Of a stretch of DNA of 64,000 nucleotides, positions 44,323 through 56,328 are shown one piece after another (the first letter of the stretch is position 1; the number at the start of each line of letters is the position of its first letter). The translations under genes and the position numbers were made by a program. The notes beneath the pieces were generated by a model. The model was given only the letters and a program-made list of their open reading frames with translations. It was not told where the DNA came from and made no database searches. This DNA comes from Paraconiothyrium sp. Pb-2020 (taxonomy: Eukaryota > Ascomycota > Dothideomycetes > Pleosporales > Didymosphaeriaceae): assembly GCA_022419385.1 (NCBI GenBank), contig JAJUBI010000007.1, forward strand, positions 3,691,768-3,755,767. Reading direction: 5' to 3'.

Positions 44323-46529
44323 CTAGTGACTGGGTGGGTAGGGTGCATTCTCCTGGTCCTCTGCACCTGGTCCACGTTGGGATGGGAATACGAACCGGTT
44401 CATCATCTGGCCGTTGGGTTGCATAGGCATGCCCATATGCACACCATTGGGCTGCAGCTGAGCAATGCCATACGGATTTTGATGGTTAATATCGCTACCA
44501 AGGAAACTATTCATAGCCGCGCCATGTAAGCCTTGGGCCTGAGAGACGGGACAATCCTTGTGTGCAAGGAGGAGCGTCTTGAGGTTGACAATCTCCTCAC
44601 GCAGTTGTGTGACTGTAGCTGAGAGAGCATCGTTCTCCGTGCTGAACAGTTCCACCTTGGCCTGCAGATTCGCAAGCCACTGCTTCTTACGTTGACGACA
44701 TTTGAGTGCAGCAACCCTGTGGATACGTCAGCAAACTTAATTAGTATCGAACAATCGGCTGTGACTGACCTATTCCGTTCAAGGAAGTTCTTACGCTTCT
44801 CCTCGTCGGTCATCTTCCTGCCGCCCGTTTCTTCGTTCTTGATGTCATCATCAGAGTGCATATCTTCATCTTCGTCACCGAGAGACGCGGCGACGCTCTT
44901 CTTCCTGCTATTGCCCTTTGGCTCTTCTGCCTTTCGCTTGGTGCCGGCAGTCTGCTTTCCATTGGCAGCGCCCTTCTTACCGCGTGAGCGAGTGTTGGTC
45001 TTCGCATCCTCACTCTGGCCACTTTCGGAGAAGTCCCCGGTGTCTGCGGAGCCAGTCATGCTGTTGATGGAGCCCTTGGTATTGCGTCGGCTGTTATCGT
45101 GATTCACAGGCTGGACAGGCATATGTCCAGGGTGCATTGCCTGCTGCTGAGGCGCCATGGAGTAGGGCTGTTGGCCGTTACGAGCACCACCGTTCTGTGT
45201 AGCAAAAGAAAGGAGGTCATTGGCGGCGTTACTAACGTCGTGGTTGGCAAAGGGGTCGTTCTGAGCACGACGCTGCTGAGGCTGTTGCAGAGGAAAGTTG
45301 TTTGCTCGATCCATTCCAGCAGTGACGGTATCGGGTTGCGAAGTGGGTCCCGAGGTGATGGGCTTGTTTTGATTGGCTTGAGCAGCGGCACGCAGAGCAG
45401 ACTGCTGGAATTCGGCCGTGCCTGGTGTAACACCTGTACTCTGGAGGTTGAAGATGGCTTGAGTATTAGGACTAGGCGCTGGGAACATAGACCCGCCTCC
45501 GCCAGGCGTTAGACCGGTTCTCAAGGAAGACTCGTTAGGGGTCGGGAAGCCTCTAAACGATTCGCTAAAGTAATCGGTCTGGCTCGTAGGGCCTGTGAGC
45601 ATAGCAGGGCTCAGCGGTCCTGCGCGCAACGATTGCCAGCCAGGGGTGATCCCCGGAAGTGGTGACGGTGACGTGATGTTGGCAACAGGGGGCAAGACAG
45701 TCTTTCCGGGAGTTTCGGCAGGTCCGGACTGGCCACCTAGATGGAGATCAACGGGGCGGAACAAACAGAGGTCTTGAGAAAGGAGAACATACCGAAAGAA
45801 GCTTCAAATGGGTTGGGCTCAACGCTGAAGGTATTGTGCACCCTGCTAGGATGTTAGCGATATCAGAGAGGAACGACGACTAAGCGGAAGGTAGTAACCA
45901 GTCGAAGTAGTCCACAGGTTCCGAATCGAGCAACGCATCGCCCCCGTCGCGAACACATGGCATCTTCATCGAAGGACGCCTGGGCTGCTCAAGGGAGACG
46001 TCGCGAAGGCGATTCAAAGCTTGGAAGGACCGCCTAACTTGTGTATATGGGTTCACGTACGTGTTGAAGTAGTCTGGAGTGTCGCCAGTAGTAGTCGGTT
46101 TCGGCGGAGGGCCCAACGGCGCATTGGACGTGGCCGGCTTTGCGTCTGAGGTGCCGGTATCTTGGGTCGTCGCAACTGGCAGGCGTTAGCATGAAGCGTG
46201 TCGCTGATGGAAGGCGACATCAGTCGCGAGTATGTGGAGAGGACTTACGCTGTGCCTTATCGGCAGTCTCGACCTTGACGGGTTCTACAATGGGCGCGGT
46301 CAGTGTCACTGTGCGACATGATAGCAATGACGACACCACGACGATACATAGACATGTATAGCGAGCAGGCGCAAGTGGTGAGGGTGAGGGCAGCAGGACG
46401 TGGCAATGGCAATCGAGGGCATGCGACAGCAGCAGACGTACCTTCAACTTTGCTAGGAAGCGAGTTCTTTGCGTTATCCTTGGGGCTTGACATGCTTGAC
46501 GTCGGCGGGTTGGATGTAGCGGCAGCCAT
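44323..46529 (-). CDS. atf1: Atf1/AtfA-type bZIP transcription factor
   Basis: Six exons (46529-46442, 46284-46249, 46175-46061, 45842-45793, 45736-44770, 44716-44323) give 549 aa; frames match at every junction. The N-terminal region carries an aft1-type OSM segment with VHNTFSVEPNPFEASFGG, assembled across exons 3-5 and followed by LPPVANITSPSPLPGITPG. The middle is Gln/Asn/Ser-rich, then a Lys-rich nuclear signal (GKKGAANGKQTAGTKRKAEE). The bZIP basic region is NFLERNRVAALKCRQRKKQW (about 410-430), split by the last intron inside an Arg codon, and is followed by a leucine zipper. Atf1 is a target of the Hog1/Sty1 MAP kinase and binds CRE sites (TGACGTCA) in stress and sporulation genes. 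A cluster of such sites lies in its own upstream region. The 218-nt intron 3 holds an open frame but breaks the OSM motif if retained. Confidence 0.92.
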
Positions 46530-48750
46530 TGTGGTGGTTGAGATGACGTCGGCAGGTGACTGCAGGGAGATCTTCGTCTTACGGCGGAACCACCGAGCTA
46601 CCCTTTCTCACCTCACCAAGAAATCCGTATCCGGGCCTCTACGGCGCAACAATCGCGGGCGGTTCTCCGGAATGTCGAATTCTAATCAACAATACGTCAG
46701 CCTTGATGCGCTTTGCGATGGCGGCGATGCGCTGCGCTGAACGCGACTTGGGCGTGCTGAGCAGGCTCTTGCGGAAAAATGGTGGCGAGCGCGAGCGCGA
46801 CAGCGGCAGCAGCACGCGCACCACCCTACAAGACGAGACAACATACCCCAGGAGAGACTTGAATTCCGGGCAGAGGACCGAAAGCGGGGTTGCGAATCAA
46901 GAAAGTGAGCTGGGCACTGGTGCTGGACGCTCTCGAAGGCGTCCGACGAGAAAGAAATTCGTGACGTCAATACGCGTGCGCCCCTTACCCTGTGCGATTT
47001 GGCTGCACTCGTGCTCCGCGCGGGTGCGCAAAGGATCATACGAGGACAGGCGTGGACAGATGGTTGTAAATCCGTCTCAACGCGGCCGTGTGGTGTTGCT
47101 GGTCGCGGGTGCGGCTCGAGGTGAATGCGTGACGTAGGTGAAGAAGGAGGTGAGGAAACGTCATCGGTCGCTCCTTGCCCATAGAAAAGCGCGGTGGGCT
47201 CCTTCCTTGCCAAGCCGCTAGCCACACGCCTTGTTAGCCCGCATTACCAATCACACATTCACTCTAGCACAAACGCAGCAGTCGTGGCCGTATGGCACCA
47301 TCTGCAGAGGAAACACTCGCACACTCATACGCTCGCCATGCCCCCGCAACACCGCCGGAGTGCCCATATCGTCGCCCGCGACGGTTCCTCGGCGTGGCCT
47401 CCCTTTTTGCTGACGACATCGATGCCGAGCGAGCGCTCTGTTGCAACCGCCGACACGCGGAAAAGCGGCTGCCGTTTGCGGTAGCCGACGGATGAGGCTG
47501 GCCGCCCGATCGCCATCTGAATCCGCGATCGTGGCCTTCGTTCGTCGTCTATTGCCAGCTTCTAGCGCATATGGGGGTGCGGTCGCTACTCGACAGTGCA
47601 GCGTATTGCAGCAAGCCAATCGCTAAGACATCGAGAGCTTTGTCTGATGCGCTTCTACATGCTCCGCGGCGCGTTGGACGAGGTGTTCTCTGGTCGTTAC
47701 ACGGCCACATGTCGCCCAGCGTGTGCGGCTCTGACAGGGAGTGCTGCAGCTCTGCTGGCCTTGCTGACGCTAACGCCGCAGGAGTCGTGATATGTCTCAC
47801 TCCACATGTCGCCAATTTGCGTTCATATATGCATCTGCCATTCATAAAGGCCATCTACTGCGTTGGCCGACTCGATATCTCTGTTGGGAACTAACAGGAA
47901 CACTCACTGCTCACAGGCAACAATATTGGGGGCGCAGGACCCCTGGAGAAGTATCGGAGCAGCATCCCCGATGCGTTCGACCACGACATGCATTCCCGAA
48001 GCGCCATAAGCCGGGTTGCAGGGAGGTGCGTAATGCAAGAAGTGTACTTGGTGCAATGGTAACCAAAGTACCTAAGCTAGTCTCTAGAACCCGAATGCTT
48101 TACTCTTGTTTACACAACCTATCCGCTTGAACTTACAACCGAAGAGCCTTTGAACCGGCACTTCATCTCTGCGCTTTACTGAGGACTGCCTCGCCTAACG
48201 CTCCTATACCGAAGACAGTCGTCGTTGAGTCGGCATATCCCCCACTTGTCCGGTGGTGTATTCTCCGAGCGCGTGGTTTTAGCGCAATACTTCGTAGTAA
48301 GCGACCAGGGGCACGTCACGTACCATGGTATAGAAATCCTGTGGGCAGAGAGCCATTTCCACGGTAACATACTGTTGCACACTAACAAATCGCAACAGGT
48401 CATTAAATGAGATATGCAATCATTTATCAAATTCACTGTGGTCTGACATAGTATGCTTTTGTAACTTATGAAGCAGCAATCTTTATGTAGATTTCCTCTG
48501 TATAGAGCCAGTCCTTGACTTCATCGTTCCCTGGCGGACCATATGCCTTTCTAGCGTGCTGTCTCGACTACAATTTCGTTTTACCACGCAGCTCCCGCCT
48601 CCGGAAACAACATGCCGTGGTTCCCAACGCATCTGGGCTCCCTCGTATAAAACTCCGCTCAAACAACAATCAGCAAGAAGTATCTAGTCTACCGCCATCT
48701 CAGATGAGCCAGACCTTGACTCCTACCACCTTAGACCGTTCCGGCGCAGG
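46530..48750. other. Long upstream region of atf1
   Basis: About 2.2 kb. Apart from the CRE-like sites it holds overlapping open frames on both strands with no recognisable domain. A long promoter and leader is usual for a stress-regulated transcription factor. No gene or repeat is supported. Confidence 0.4.
46544..47163. promoter_or_regulatory. Cluster of CRE-like (TGACGT) sites upstream of atf1
   Basis: Four TGACGT cores lie in about 620 bp upstream of the atf1 start codon: TGACGTCG at 46544-46551, a perfect palindromic TGACGTCA at 46962-46969, TGACGTAG at 47130-47137, and ACGTCA at 47158-47163 (opposite orientation). Atf1/CREB-type bZIP proteins bind this sequence, so feedback regulation of atf1 by its product is plausible. 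Binding itself is inferred. Confidence 0.55.
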
Positions 48751-49330
48751 TTAAGAGGGAGAGCAGAAGGGGAAGTGGCCTTGGTGTTTGAGGTACTCGG
48801 TGACTTTGCGGTCTAGGAAGAAGGAAAGTGCGAATACCGTGGGTGGTATGTGTCTTTTTTCCCGGTGTAGTTTTAGATACGGCCATGCATGTTCAGATGT
48901 GTAAGGCCTGAACTTCTGGCAGTCAAAGCAAGGGGCCCAGGCTAGGGTGTCTCTTTCTAACTCATTTCTAGACGCATACCACAGCAGTTCTATGTTCTCA
49001 AGCCTAGTGTTGCCGACCCTCTCGTACAGAGTGCAACTCGCACAGCCGAGCAGAACCGGAGTGTTGTGGGGCAGATATGCTATGCTGTGCTGAATCAGTT
49101 CGGTTAGTATAGTCTGAAGTCGAGATGGTGATCCAGTGGCTTTCCTATGTAGAGTTTCGATAACGGTACAATGTTCTCGTGTGCACCTGGTACAGTAGCA
49201 AGATTTGGGGACATCCTCCGGGTTTATCGAGTTTCCAAAAATGTTTGCGTGGAAGTCGCACCGTCCAGTGCCGGAACAAGGGAGTAGGTCCGGAACGAAC
49301 ACAGATCGGGTTGCGGACTCATCGCTGTGA
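48751..49330 (-). CDS. Small hypothetical protein with Cys pairs
   Basis: An open frame of about 190 codons ending at 48751. It has no good ATG at its head: the frame runs up to a possible splice acceptor (TTTCACAG) near 49325, so a first exon is probably missing from my model. The residues look protein-like, with paired cysteines (CYCTRC, LGCASC, CFDCQKF) and well-formed helices (ARNELERD-type and FFLDRKVTEYLKHQ). I recognise no family. Cysteine pairs could bind zinc. It could also be a chance frame; confidence is low. Confidence 0.35.
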
Positions 49331-49911
49331 AATTACATGGGTCGTTGTGGAATTTGTAACGGAAAGGTACATGTAGGGGTATATGGTACATAGTAAATCG
49401 CACTAGTCTGGTTACGTCGTATCTCAACCTCCTCTTCTAATCTCTTAATCGCACACTCTACTACTTCCAAACCACCAAGGAGTCATCTTTCGTTGGCACA
49501 AGTCACCTTTGTCTTCTTTGCTTTAATTCGGAAGCGTGACCAAGCAATGATCGTTTTGTCGGCTAAGCTCGTCGAGTGCTCAGGCAGACGTGTCGTGCTC
49601 GTTCAATCTAGTTTCAGAATCTTGAGCCCCGATGAGCCACGACAAAGTAGACCAACCGTTCATCTCACGAGAAATCTAAAATGTTCTGATTGTTTCTGTT
49701 TTTTCCCAGATTTGCCTGAAGTCCGTCCTCGACGAAACCGTGGTCCTGATCCACCGTCGTTCACATCCGGAGCCAGAAACAAACGAACCGCATCTACAAT
49801 CAGGAAACTCAAACTCCTAGAATCCGTCCATGTCATTATTGTTTTCATGCAGCCCATCGCGAATATTCCACACCAGAAACTTCCCCCAATTTTGCCCCAA
49901 CCCCTTCCCAG
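49331..49911. other. Intergenic region
   Basis: About 580 bp between two minus-strand genes. A plus-strand open frame at 49493-49915 shows no domain and overlaps the 3' end of the next gene, so I do not accept it as coding. Confidence 0.4.
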
Positions 49912-50506
49912 CTAACACTTCGTCGCCGTACAATTGCATTTCCCCTCCAACTTCCCTTTCTTAATACAGCATAACCCCGGCTGCCCTTATCAGCTTTCAA
50001 GCCCCATTGCACACATCGCAAGACTTACATTATTATGGCACCACCCATAGCAATCATTATCCGCATCGCAAGCCCCATCCATCCGACAGCTCCCCAGCGT
50101 GCAAACACCCGTACAGCATACCGCACCACCGTAGCACCCGCCGTCACTGGCGCATTTTGCCCCCGCGTTGTTGGAAGGAAAGCCGCAGCTTCCGAGCTTG
50201 CAGATTTTGTTGCAGCAATTTGCGCCACCGTAGCTGATGGGGAAGAACGTCAGTGAGAAGGTGACAAGCAACGGAAATGTACAAGGTGGCTCAGTTGGCT
50301 GCTAATATCCTCTGGTCCAAGTCCAAGTATCAGAGCTGAAAATGCCGAACCGTTTCAACAGCGCAAAGAACCACCTTGTACCAGTGTTTTACTCACCAAT
50401 TGCTATCCTCTTCGCAGGGCTCACCCGGGTCAGCGCGAGGCGTGAGTACTACCGCTGAGACCATTGCAGCACTGACCAAGAACGACAATACATTCACCGT
50501 CTTCAT
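49912..50506 (-). CDS. Small secreted cysteine-rich protein with three modules
   Basis: Three exons (50506-50397, 50233-50029, 49980-49912), introns 163 and 48 nt, give 127 aa. A signal peptide (MKTVNVLSFLVSAAMVSA) leads into a mature chain of about 105 aa with 20 cysteines. Modules 1 and 2 are near repeats: CEEDSNCYGGANCCNKICKL then GSC, and CASDGGCYGGAVCCTGVCTL then GSC. Module 3 begins alike (CDADNDCYGWC) but continues differently, with NNPGLCC and a KCNCTATKC end. The last exon is only 23 codons and supplies five cysteines; without splicing the chain would end in an odd tail, so the GTAAGT donor at the end of exon 2 is well supported. Such proteins are typically disulfide-bonded and secreted; an effector or antimicrobial role is possible but not shown. 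Confidence 0.78.
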
Positions 50507-51656
50507 AATTGCACTCGACGAGCTTAACCAGCACGCACAAACACGTCCTTTTTACGCCATCGGTACCACACGCAGCTTATATCTCTTCCCAATCTCACCG
50601 TCTCCCACGTCTTACAACCAGGCGTCGATGCCGCCCACGAGCCCCGAAATTACCATAGATGAACCAATACGTCTACGCATGCACGTCCGCCCACGCCTTG
50701 CCTTCCAGCCGCACGGTACGTCTGCACCGAACACCCGTTTCTGCTACCCGCTCGCTTTGGAGCACTGAGGCATGCGCGCGCATATGAACGATACGTGCTT
50801 GCTAGATTATCCTGCGTTGCGAGTCTATTGATAGCTTCTGCTCGACTGAATGTGACGACACCCACAAACGCATGCAACTCACGTCGAAAACCACCGAATC
50901 TTTACCGCCCTTGCCGTGAGTCTTCTTCGCTCTGCTCCGAGCACCACACGAACCCGCGATGCCCGCGAAGCCTGCGAAGCTGCCACGCAATACACCCTTC
51001 CCACCCCACCTACCCATAAAACATGTAGAAAACCAGACTCAAACCTGCAGAGAACATTCCACTCGTCCGGGCGATACCATATCTCAGAACACGAGCTCAC
51101 TCTCCCCCGGATATTCTTACCCATCGGCAATACCCGGTCCCCCCTTGCGCCTCCCCAAAGCTCTCGCATTACCCCTAACCGAGAGGCATGTATCCATTCC
51201 ACTCCACTCCAGCCTGGCCCGCCTCGTCAAAGAACACAGCGCAACGTCCATGAAACACCCATCCGACTCACCTCTAGAAAAATCCCAGTCACGTTATTCC
51301 TCACATTGCACATGAGCATTGGATAGAAACAAATTCAGCTTCAAGCACGCATTCCACTCCCACAGACCGTCGCGATGTACGTCACACTTCGCCATGCCTT
51401 CACCTCCAACAAAACACCATGCATGCCATCTTATAATTATGAACCAAAAAACGGGGTATATGTATGTACCAACCAAGCCCACCACCCCAGCACTCCTCGT
51501 TCTCATTACGCGTCTGATACCGCCAATCTACCATCCACCCACCAATATACACAGCCAGGAAGGTAAAGTATCCGAAAAGTCGGTCCTCACGACACTGACA
51601 CAACGGTGACAAGCCGCCACCTCTTTCCCCAATCTTGCTTCTCTCCGCGCACTCTC
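50507..51656. other. Intergenic region
   Basis: About 1.15 kb with the promoter of the cysteine-rich protein gene and the 3' UTR of the GH72 gene. Open frames on both strands overlap and have no domain. Confidence 0.4.
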
Positions 51657-53303
51657 TTACAACAAAATGCACAATCCAGCAACCACCGCCACGAAACCCA
51701 GCCCCATACTCTGCACCCCCCAAGTAGAGACCATAGGCGCAGCACCCTTCCCGCTCGGCGACGCGCTCGCACTGCCCTGGCTCGTCGGCGCAGCACTACT
51801 CGCCCCGCTGCCGGTTGTGCTCCCGCTAGCCTGCTGCGCCTGATACGTCTGGCCTAGCGTTGGCAGGCTCGACGATGCCTCAACCTGCCAGATGTCACTC
51901 GTGAAAGCGGGACACGGCGGAGGCGTAAGCGTAGGGTTGTAGTTGGAGGCCTTTACGCCGGTGGGGTTGAGCGTCTTCCACCTGGAGCTGAGGTTGGGGA
52001 ATTCGGGGGACATGGGGGAGGGCGTTCCGGAGCGGGGGTAGCCATCCGGAGGGGCGCCTGTGGATTGTTAGTATTGTTATATTGGAGTTTACAATGGGTT
52101 GGATCGTGTATGAGAGAGAGTGAAGATGCTGACGTACCGGGTGAAGCGGGGTCTACTTTGTCGCCGTAGCTCACGATGCCGTACTCGTTGGCTTCGTTGA
52201 TCCACTCGTAGACGATGGCGCCGCTCCAGTGCTGGGCCATGTCGTCGCCGAAGATGGCCTCCTGGTCAGCCCAGTCGCGAGGGCGGGGCTTGATGCATCC
52301 GGTCTCTGACAGGAAGATGGGGATGTTGTAGCCCACGTCTGTGACGTTCTTGATGAGATCGGCGTAGCCTGAACGAAACTAGTCAGCGTGAATCCCATAG
52401 CACACCCAGTTTGAGTCGTGAACGAAGCCCGTTTTCGTTCATGACTAATACTGTGGATTGAGGTACAACCTACCTGACTGTTGGAAACCAGAGTCTCCGC
52501 ACCAAGAGTAGGCATTCAAGGAGTAGAAGTCCAATGCTTCGGACGTGTTATCGCCACAAGCGAGGTAATTCTGCAACATGGGACGAAGCGTTGCAATATC
52601 GGCCGCCGAGTAACCGATCGGTATGTTACGATACTTCTTCTTGTCGCGGTAGGCCTTGAGGTCGCGGGCCGCAGCCTTGACGTACGGCGCAGCAACGGAG
52701 CCATTATCTAGAAACTCGTCAGTGATATGCCAATTGCAAGTGCCGGGGACTGGCGTACCCGTCGTCAACACCTCGTTGCCCACGAAGAACCCTGCCAGGT
52801 TGTCGTATTTGTGGAAGGTGTCCATGACGGCGGAAAAGCGGTCGAGCTGTGTCTGGTTCCATTGCGGGCGGGTCTAGCACGGTTAGCTTTCTGTGCATGT
52901 TGCCCAACGTATTGCCGTACCTGCTCAATCTGCGTGTCGAAGGTATCCAGATCCAGCCAGATGTAAATGTCAGCGTCAGCGAAGGTCTTCATGCAATCGT
53001 CGTGCTCGGCAGAGGGATCGACGTGGTAAACGCGTATTGAGTTGGTGCCAATCGACTTCATCAGATCCGAGTCGAGCTTGCATTGCGTGTTATCAATGAG
53101 CGGGTCGTCTGGAACGAGCTGGTATGCGATTCCTGCAGAGAGATTAGTTCACGCACGTTGTCTGACTTCAGTCGGCTCGTACCCTTGACGAAGAATTGGT
53201 CGCCGCTCTCGGTGAAGAACTTGGCTCCTTTCACGGAGATGGTGTCAATGGCGCTGACTGCTGTGATTCCAGCTATGGCCGAGGCCAGCAGGGTAGAGCG
53301 CAT
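51657..53303 (-). CDS. GPI-anchored beta-1,3-glucanosyltransferase (GH72, Gel/Gas type)
   Basis: Five exons (53303-53183, 53132-52921, 52873-52474, 52368-52138, 52057-51657), introns 47-105 nt, give 454 aa. A signal peptide (MRSTLLASAIAGITAVSA) precedes the GH72 domain, which starts IDTISVKGAKFF. The acid/base Glu145 lies in FFVGNEV and the nucleophile Glu266 in IFLSETGC. The enzyme cuts and rejoins beta-1,3-glucan chains at the outer face of the plasma membrane, elongating wall glucan. After the catalytic domain come a Ser/Ala/Gly-rich linker and a hydrophobic C-terminal tail (MGLGFVAVVAGLCILL), the GPI-addition pattern. There is no CBM43/X8 Cys-rich domain, so it belongs to the GH72-minus subgroup. 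The start at 53303 gives the signal peptide; no upstream ATG is in frame. Confidence 0.93.
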
Positions 53304-54387
53304 CGCGAGTAGGGATGCGGAACCCAAGAGGATGGTCCTTTTACTAGGTTGCTTTTCGTAATGTGGGATCCCTCAGATTGTCGCGCACTGTAAAGTGATG
53401 TGAACGACAAGCTGGTGGGCAAGCGAATGGTTGGTATGCAAAGACCGGATAAACCTCAGCAGGATAGTACAAAGTGCGACCGTCGGTAACAATGCGGCGG
53501 GTGAGCGAAGGTGGGTTGATTCTCCTAGATAGGCACAATTAGGTCCGCAGATAACGGCAGTCGCGTCCAGCAAGGAATCCAGCAACAGCGAGTGAATGCC
53601 GTTTTTCCCTTGAGCGAGGGACGGTGGAGAAGGAGGTAGCAGAGGGCATAGATTCGAAGAGTCGCGCTCCCACAGGCCCCCCCGGCCGGTTGCTTAGCGG
53701 CGGGTGAATCAAGATTGCCATGGCAGGTTTCTGGGGCTCTTGTGAAATGCGACTGGGACGAAGGCTCGCCCATGTCGATAAGAAACGCGCCGCGCGGGTG
53801 ACGGCACAAGCCCATGCTTGTTGCGCGCCGCGTGATTGGCCAAGCGCGGACAAGCTCGCTTAAGCTCATGGGCTTGCATGGCAGGCGCGTCCTTGTTTTC
53901 CGCGCCATCGATAGACTATCCTCACGTCTTTCTGGCCGATTGACAAAGAGACAGAGATGAAATTCCCCAGGGGACACGTCCGGTATGACGCAGGAACAGT
54001 ACCTGCGCCTCGGAGATTAGCGTTGTGATGTTTCGAGAAGCCCTGCATACGCCCGATATGTGTGAAACGCACAAATGTCACACCCGGGGGCGCCCTGGGA
54101 CCCTGAGATACAAGCTGTACAACGCTCGGGTGTTACAGCGTGAATCATATACTGAAGACATCTTGTGGTACCTTCAGAAACGGCGATGTCGAGCTCTCTT
54201 TGTTCCCTTGAAGTAAATGGGGAAGGACCACGTACAGCACAGGCGCGACATTTGAATTGAACATGGCAAGCTTCGTGTGGGTAGAGACTGAGTTGGTTAA
54301 TGCTCGAAGGCATACAATGATACCATATGATACCGGTCAACTGGATGGAAAGCAACATCTCTTGGGAATTCCTTCGCAGTGCCCACC
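53304..54387. other. Intergenic region upstream of the GH72 gene
   Basis: About 1.1 kb holding the GH72 promoter and the 3' UTR of the F-box gene. No coding sequence or repeat is supported. Confidence 0.4.
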
Positions 54388-56328
54388 TCATTCCACCTCA
54401 TTACCCCACGCGCCAGTATCCACATCATACACACACTCGACTTCCCTCCCATCTATCCTACTATCCCTCTCACAATGAAGGCAAATGCTCCCATCCCCCG
54501 CATTGTAACACTCCCACCTCCCCACACGGTCCCTGCACGGCGCACACGCCATCTTCGGCTTCTTCTTGACCTCTTCAACAAACACCTCGTCGTCCATGAC
54601 TCTGAAATTGACCCCGCAAACCCGCCAGAAGTGATCCGAGTCGTAGAACACCTCTTCGAACGGAACCTCCTCCCCATACATGTACGGCGGTATGTACGAG
54701 TTCTTGGACGAGAACTTGGACGTGAGCAGCGACAGATGGCGGTTGGAAGAGCGCAAGAGCGAGGACAATGTATACATCGGTGTGCGTAGTGGCCCGTCGA
54801 TGATGGACTGCAGGACCAGGGCGATGTTGGCAGTCGGGATCGTGGACAGGATTTGCTCCGGGTTGGGGTTGCTGAAGAGGATAGACAGATCGATGGGTCG
54901 ACTCATGCCTTTGACTACTTCGGTGCAATGGCGGAGTACGCGGCCGGGGTGTCGGAGCGTGTCTTCGGGGCCGCCTCTGAGATTGTTGGCCCAGGATACA
55001 TCCATCACCTTGAGTTCGCACAGAGAGGCTGGGTAGTCGTCACGTTGAAGGTGGGTGAGGAGCATGGTCTCGATGCCGAGCGAAAGAGACCGTAAGTTTG
55101 AGAGGTGTCGTAGCCTGGCGGTGTCATCGTCGAAGGTAGAACATTTACGCGGAAGATACTGTGTGTTACCGCTAATGTGGGAGAGACGCTCGAGAGAGTC
55201 TGCTTGGCGAATTAAGGCTTTGAGGAAAGCGGGCTGCGATGTCCGGGTTGTGCTGTCATCGCTAGGCATGCACCCTGGAAACGCATGTAGGCGCTCGCCA
55301 ATATCAAGTTCCTTGAGTGCCTTGGGAAGGCTAAGAACTACGTCTAGGAATTGGACGTTGACATTGCATTCAATAAGTGTCAAGGAGGTCAGTGGTGTTG
55401 ACTGCCTTTGCTTCTCTGTGATGTCAGCGTGGGTGATCTTGGCGTCGAAGTTGGTGCATGATATCGTTATTCGTTTTAGAGTGGGATGTAGAAAAACCAC
55501 CGCACATCGACCAAATACGAATTTTCTTTCGTCGGGACCGTGACCATGGAGTGTGACTTGATGGGCAGTTAGTCGGCTGTATCATCGGTTGTTGTGGGAT
55601 ACATGGCGGCAGACGTTCCAGGTGCTTATGTCTGTGTGATGCACCGATTCATACGATACGCTATGCAACCTTCCGCGTACAGTAGTATCTGCATCTACAC
55701 ACCACTGAGAGCACATGTGGAAACGTGCGCTTCTGCACCGGGCAAGTGGAAATTCAACACAGGACTTACGAGATTGTAGCATGGGCAGCGCAGGTGGGAC
55801 CCCTTTCCGAGGGTATATTGACGCTTCCAACAGCGTCGTATAGTCGATCTTCGTCCAGCCATCAAACTCCACGTCATCCCTCCACTCACTGTTGTTAGGA
55901 CACGGTGATTCAATCGTGAGATGGCGAAGCTTGTCCATCAAGACAATGAAATGATTGAGCTCTTGAATCCCATCTTTACTGTGGACCGGATATCGTATTG
56001 ATAGGTCTTGAATGTACGAAGACCGTGTGTCGCGGATGTCAAGCGCTGCAGCGATACTTCTCGCACGGTCCCCATTGGTCACGAGCAGGGACCGCCAAAT
56101 GTAGGGCTCTGTGAGACCCTGGAAGCGACGACAGGACGCTGCGAGACTGCAGAGCGTATCGCGAGAGTCTATTTGATCGATGATAGAGAGAAGAAGCTCG
56201 TCGACCAGGGCTAGAAGGCCTGTTTGTGGCACATCTGCGACCATAGCCGGTAATCTCGACTGGTTGAAGATGGGGCGAAAGTGGCGAATTCTGCGCTTCT
56301 TGGCTTGATGAGGGTGATTCTCTGGCAT
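54388..56328 (-). CDS. F-box protein with leucine-rich C-terminal half
   Basis: Two exons (56328-55770, 55556-54388) across a 213-nt intron (GTAAGT donor, CTAAC branch 13 nt before a CAAG acceptor) give 575 aa. The F-box lies at about residues 38-82: LLALVDELLLSIIDQI, then LCSLAASCRRFQGLTEPYIW, typical of Skp1-binding. Irregular leucine-rich segments follow (LRHLTIESPCPN; LTSLTLIECNVNVQFLDVVL; LRSLSLGIETML), probably the substrate-recognition part of an SCF ubiquitin ligase. The C-terminus has several cysteines (CAPCRDRVGRWEC; CLHCERD) of unknown role. An internal ATG at 56242 would remove a basic N-terminal stretch but keep the F-box. The acceptor choice is the least certain part of the model. 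Confidence 0.72.

Noticed and set aside
39708..46529. SNF1 and atf1 as one regulated signalling cluster
   Set aside because: The genes are convergent with 1.75 kb between them, so they share no promoter; proximity alone does not support joint regulation.
46556..47227. Open frames upstream of atf1
   Set aside because: They overlap each other on both strands with no domain and coincide with the probable promoter.
49493..49915. Plus-strand open frame before the cysteine-rich protein
   Set aside because: It overlaps the well-supported last exon of that gene on the other strand and shows no domain.
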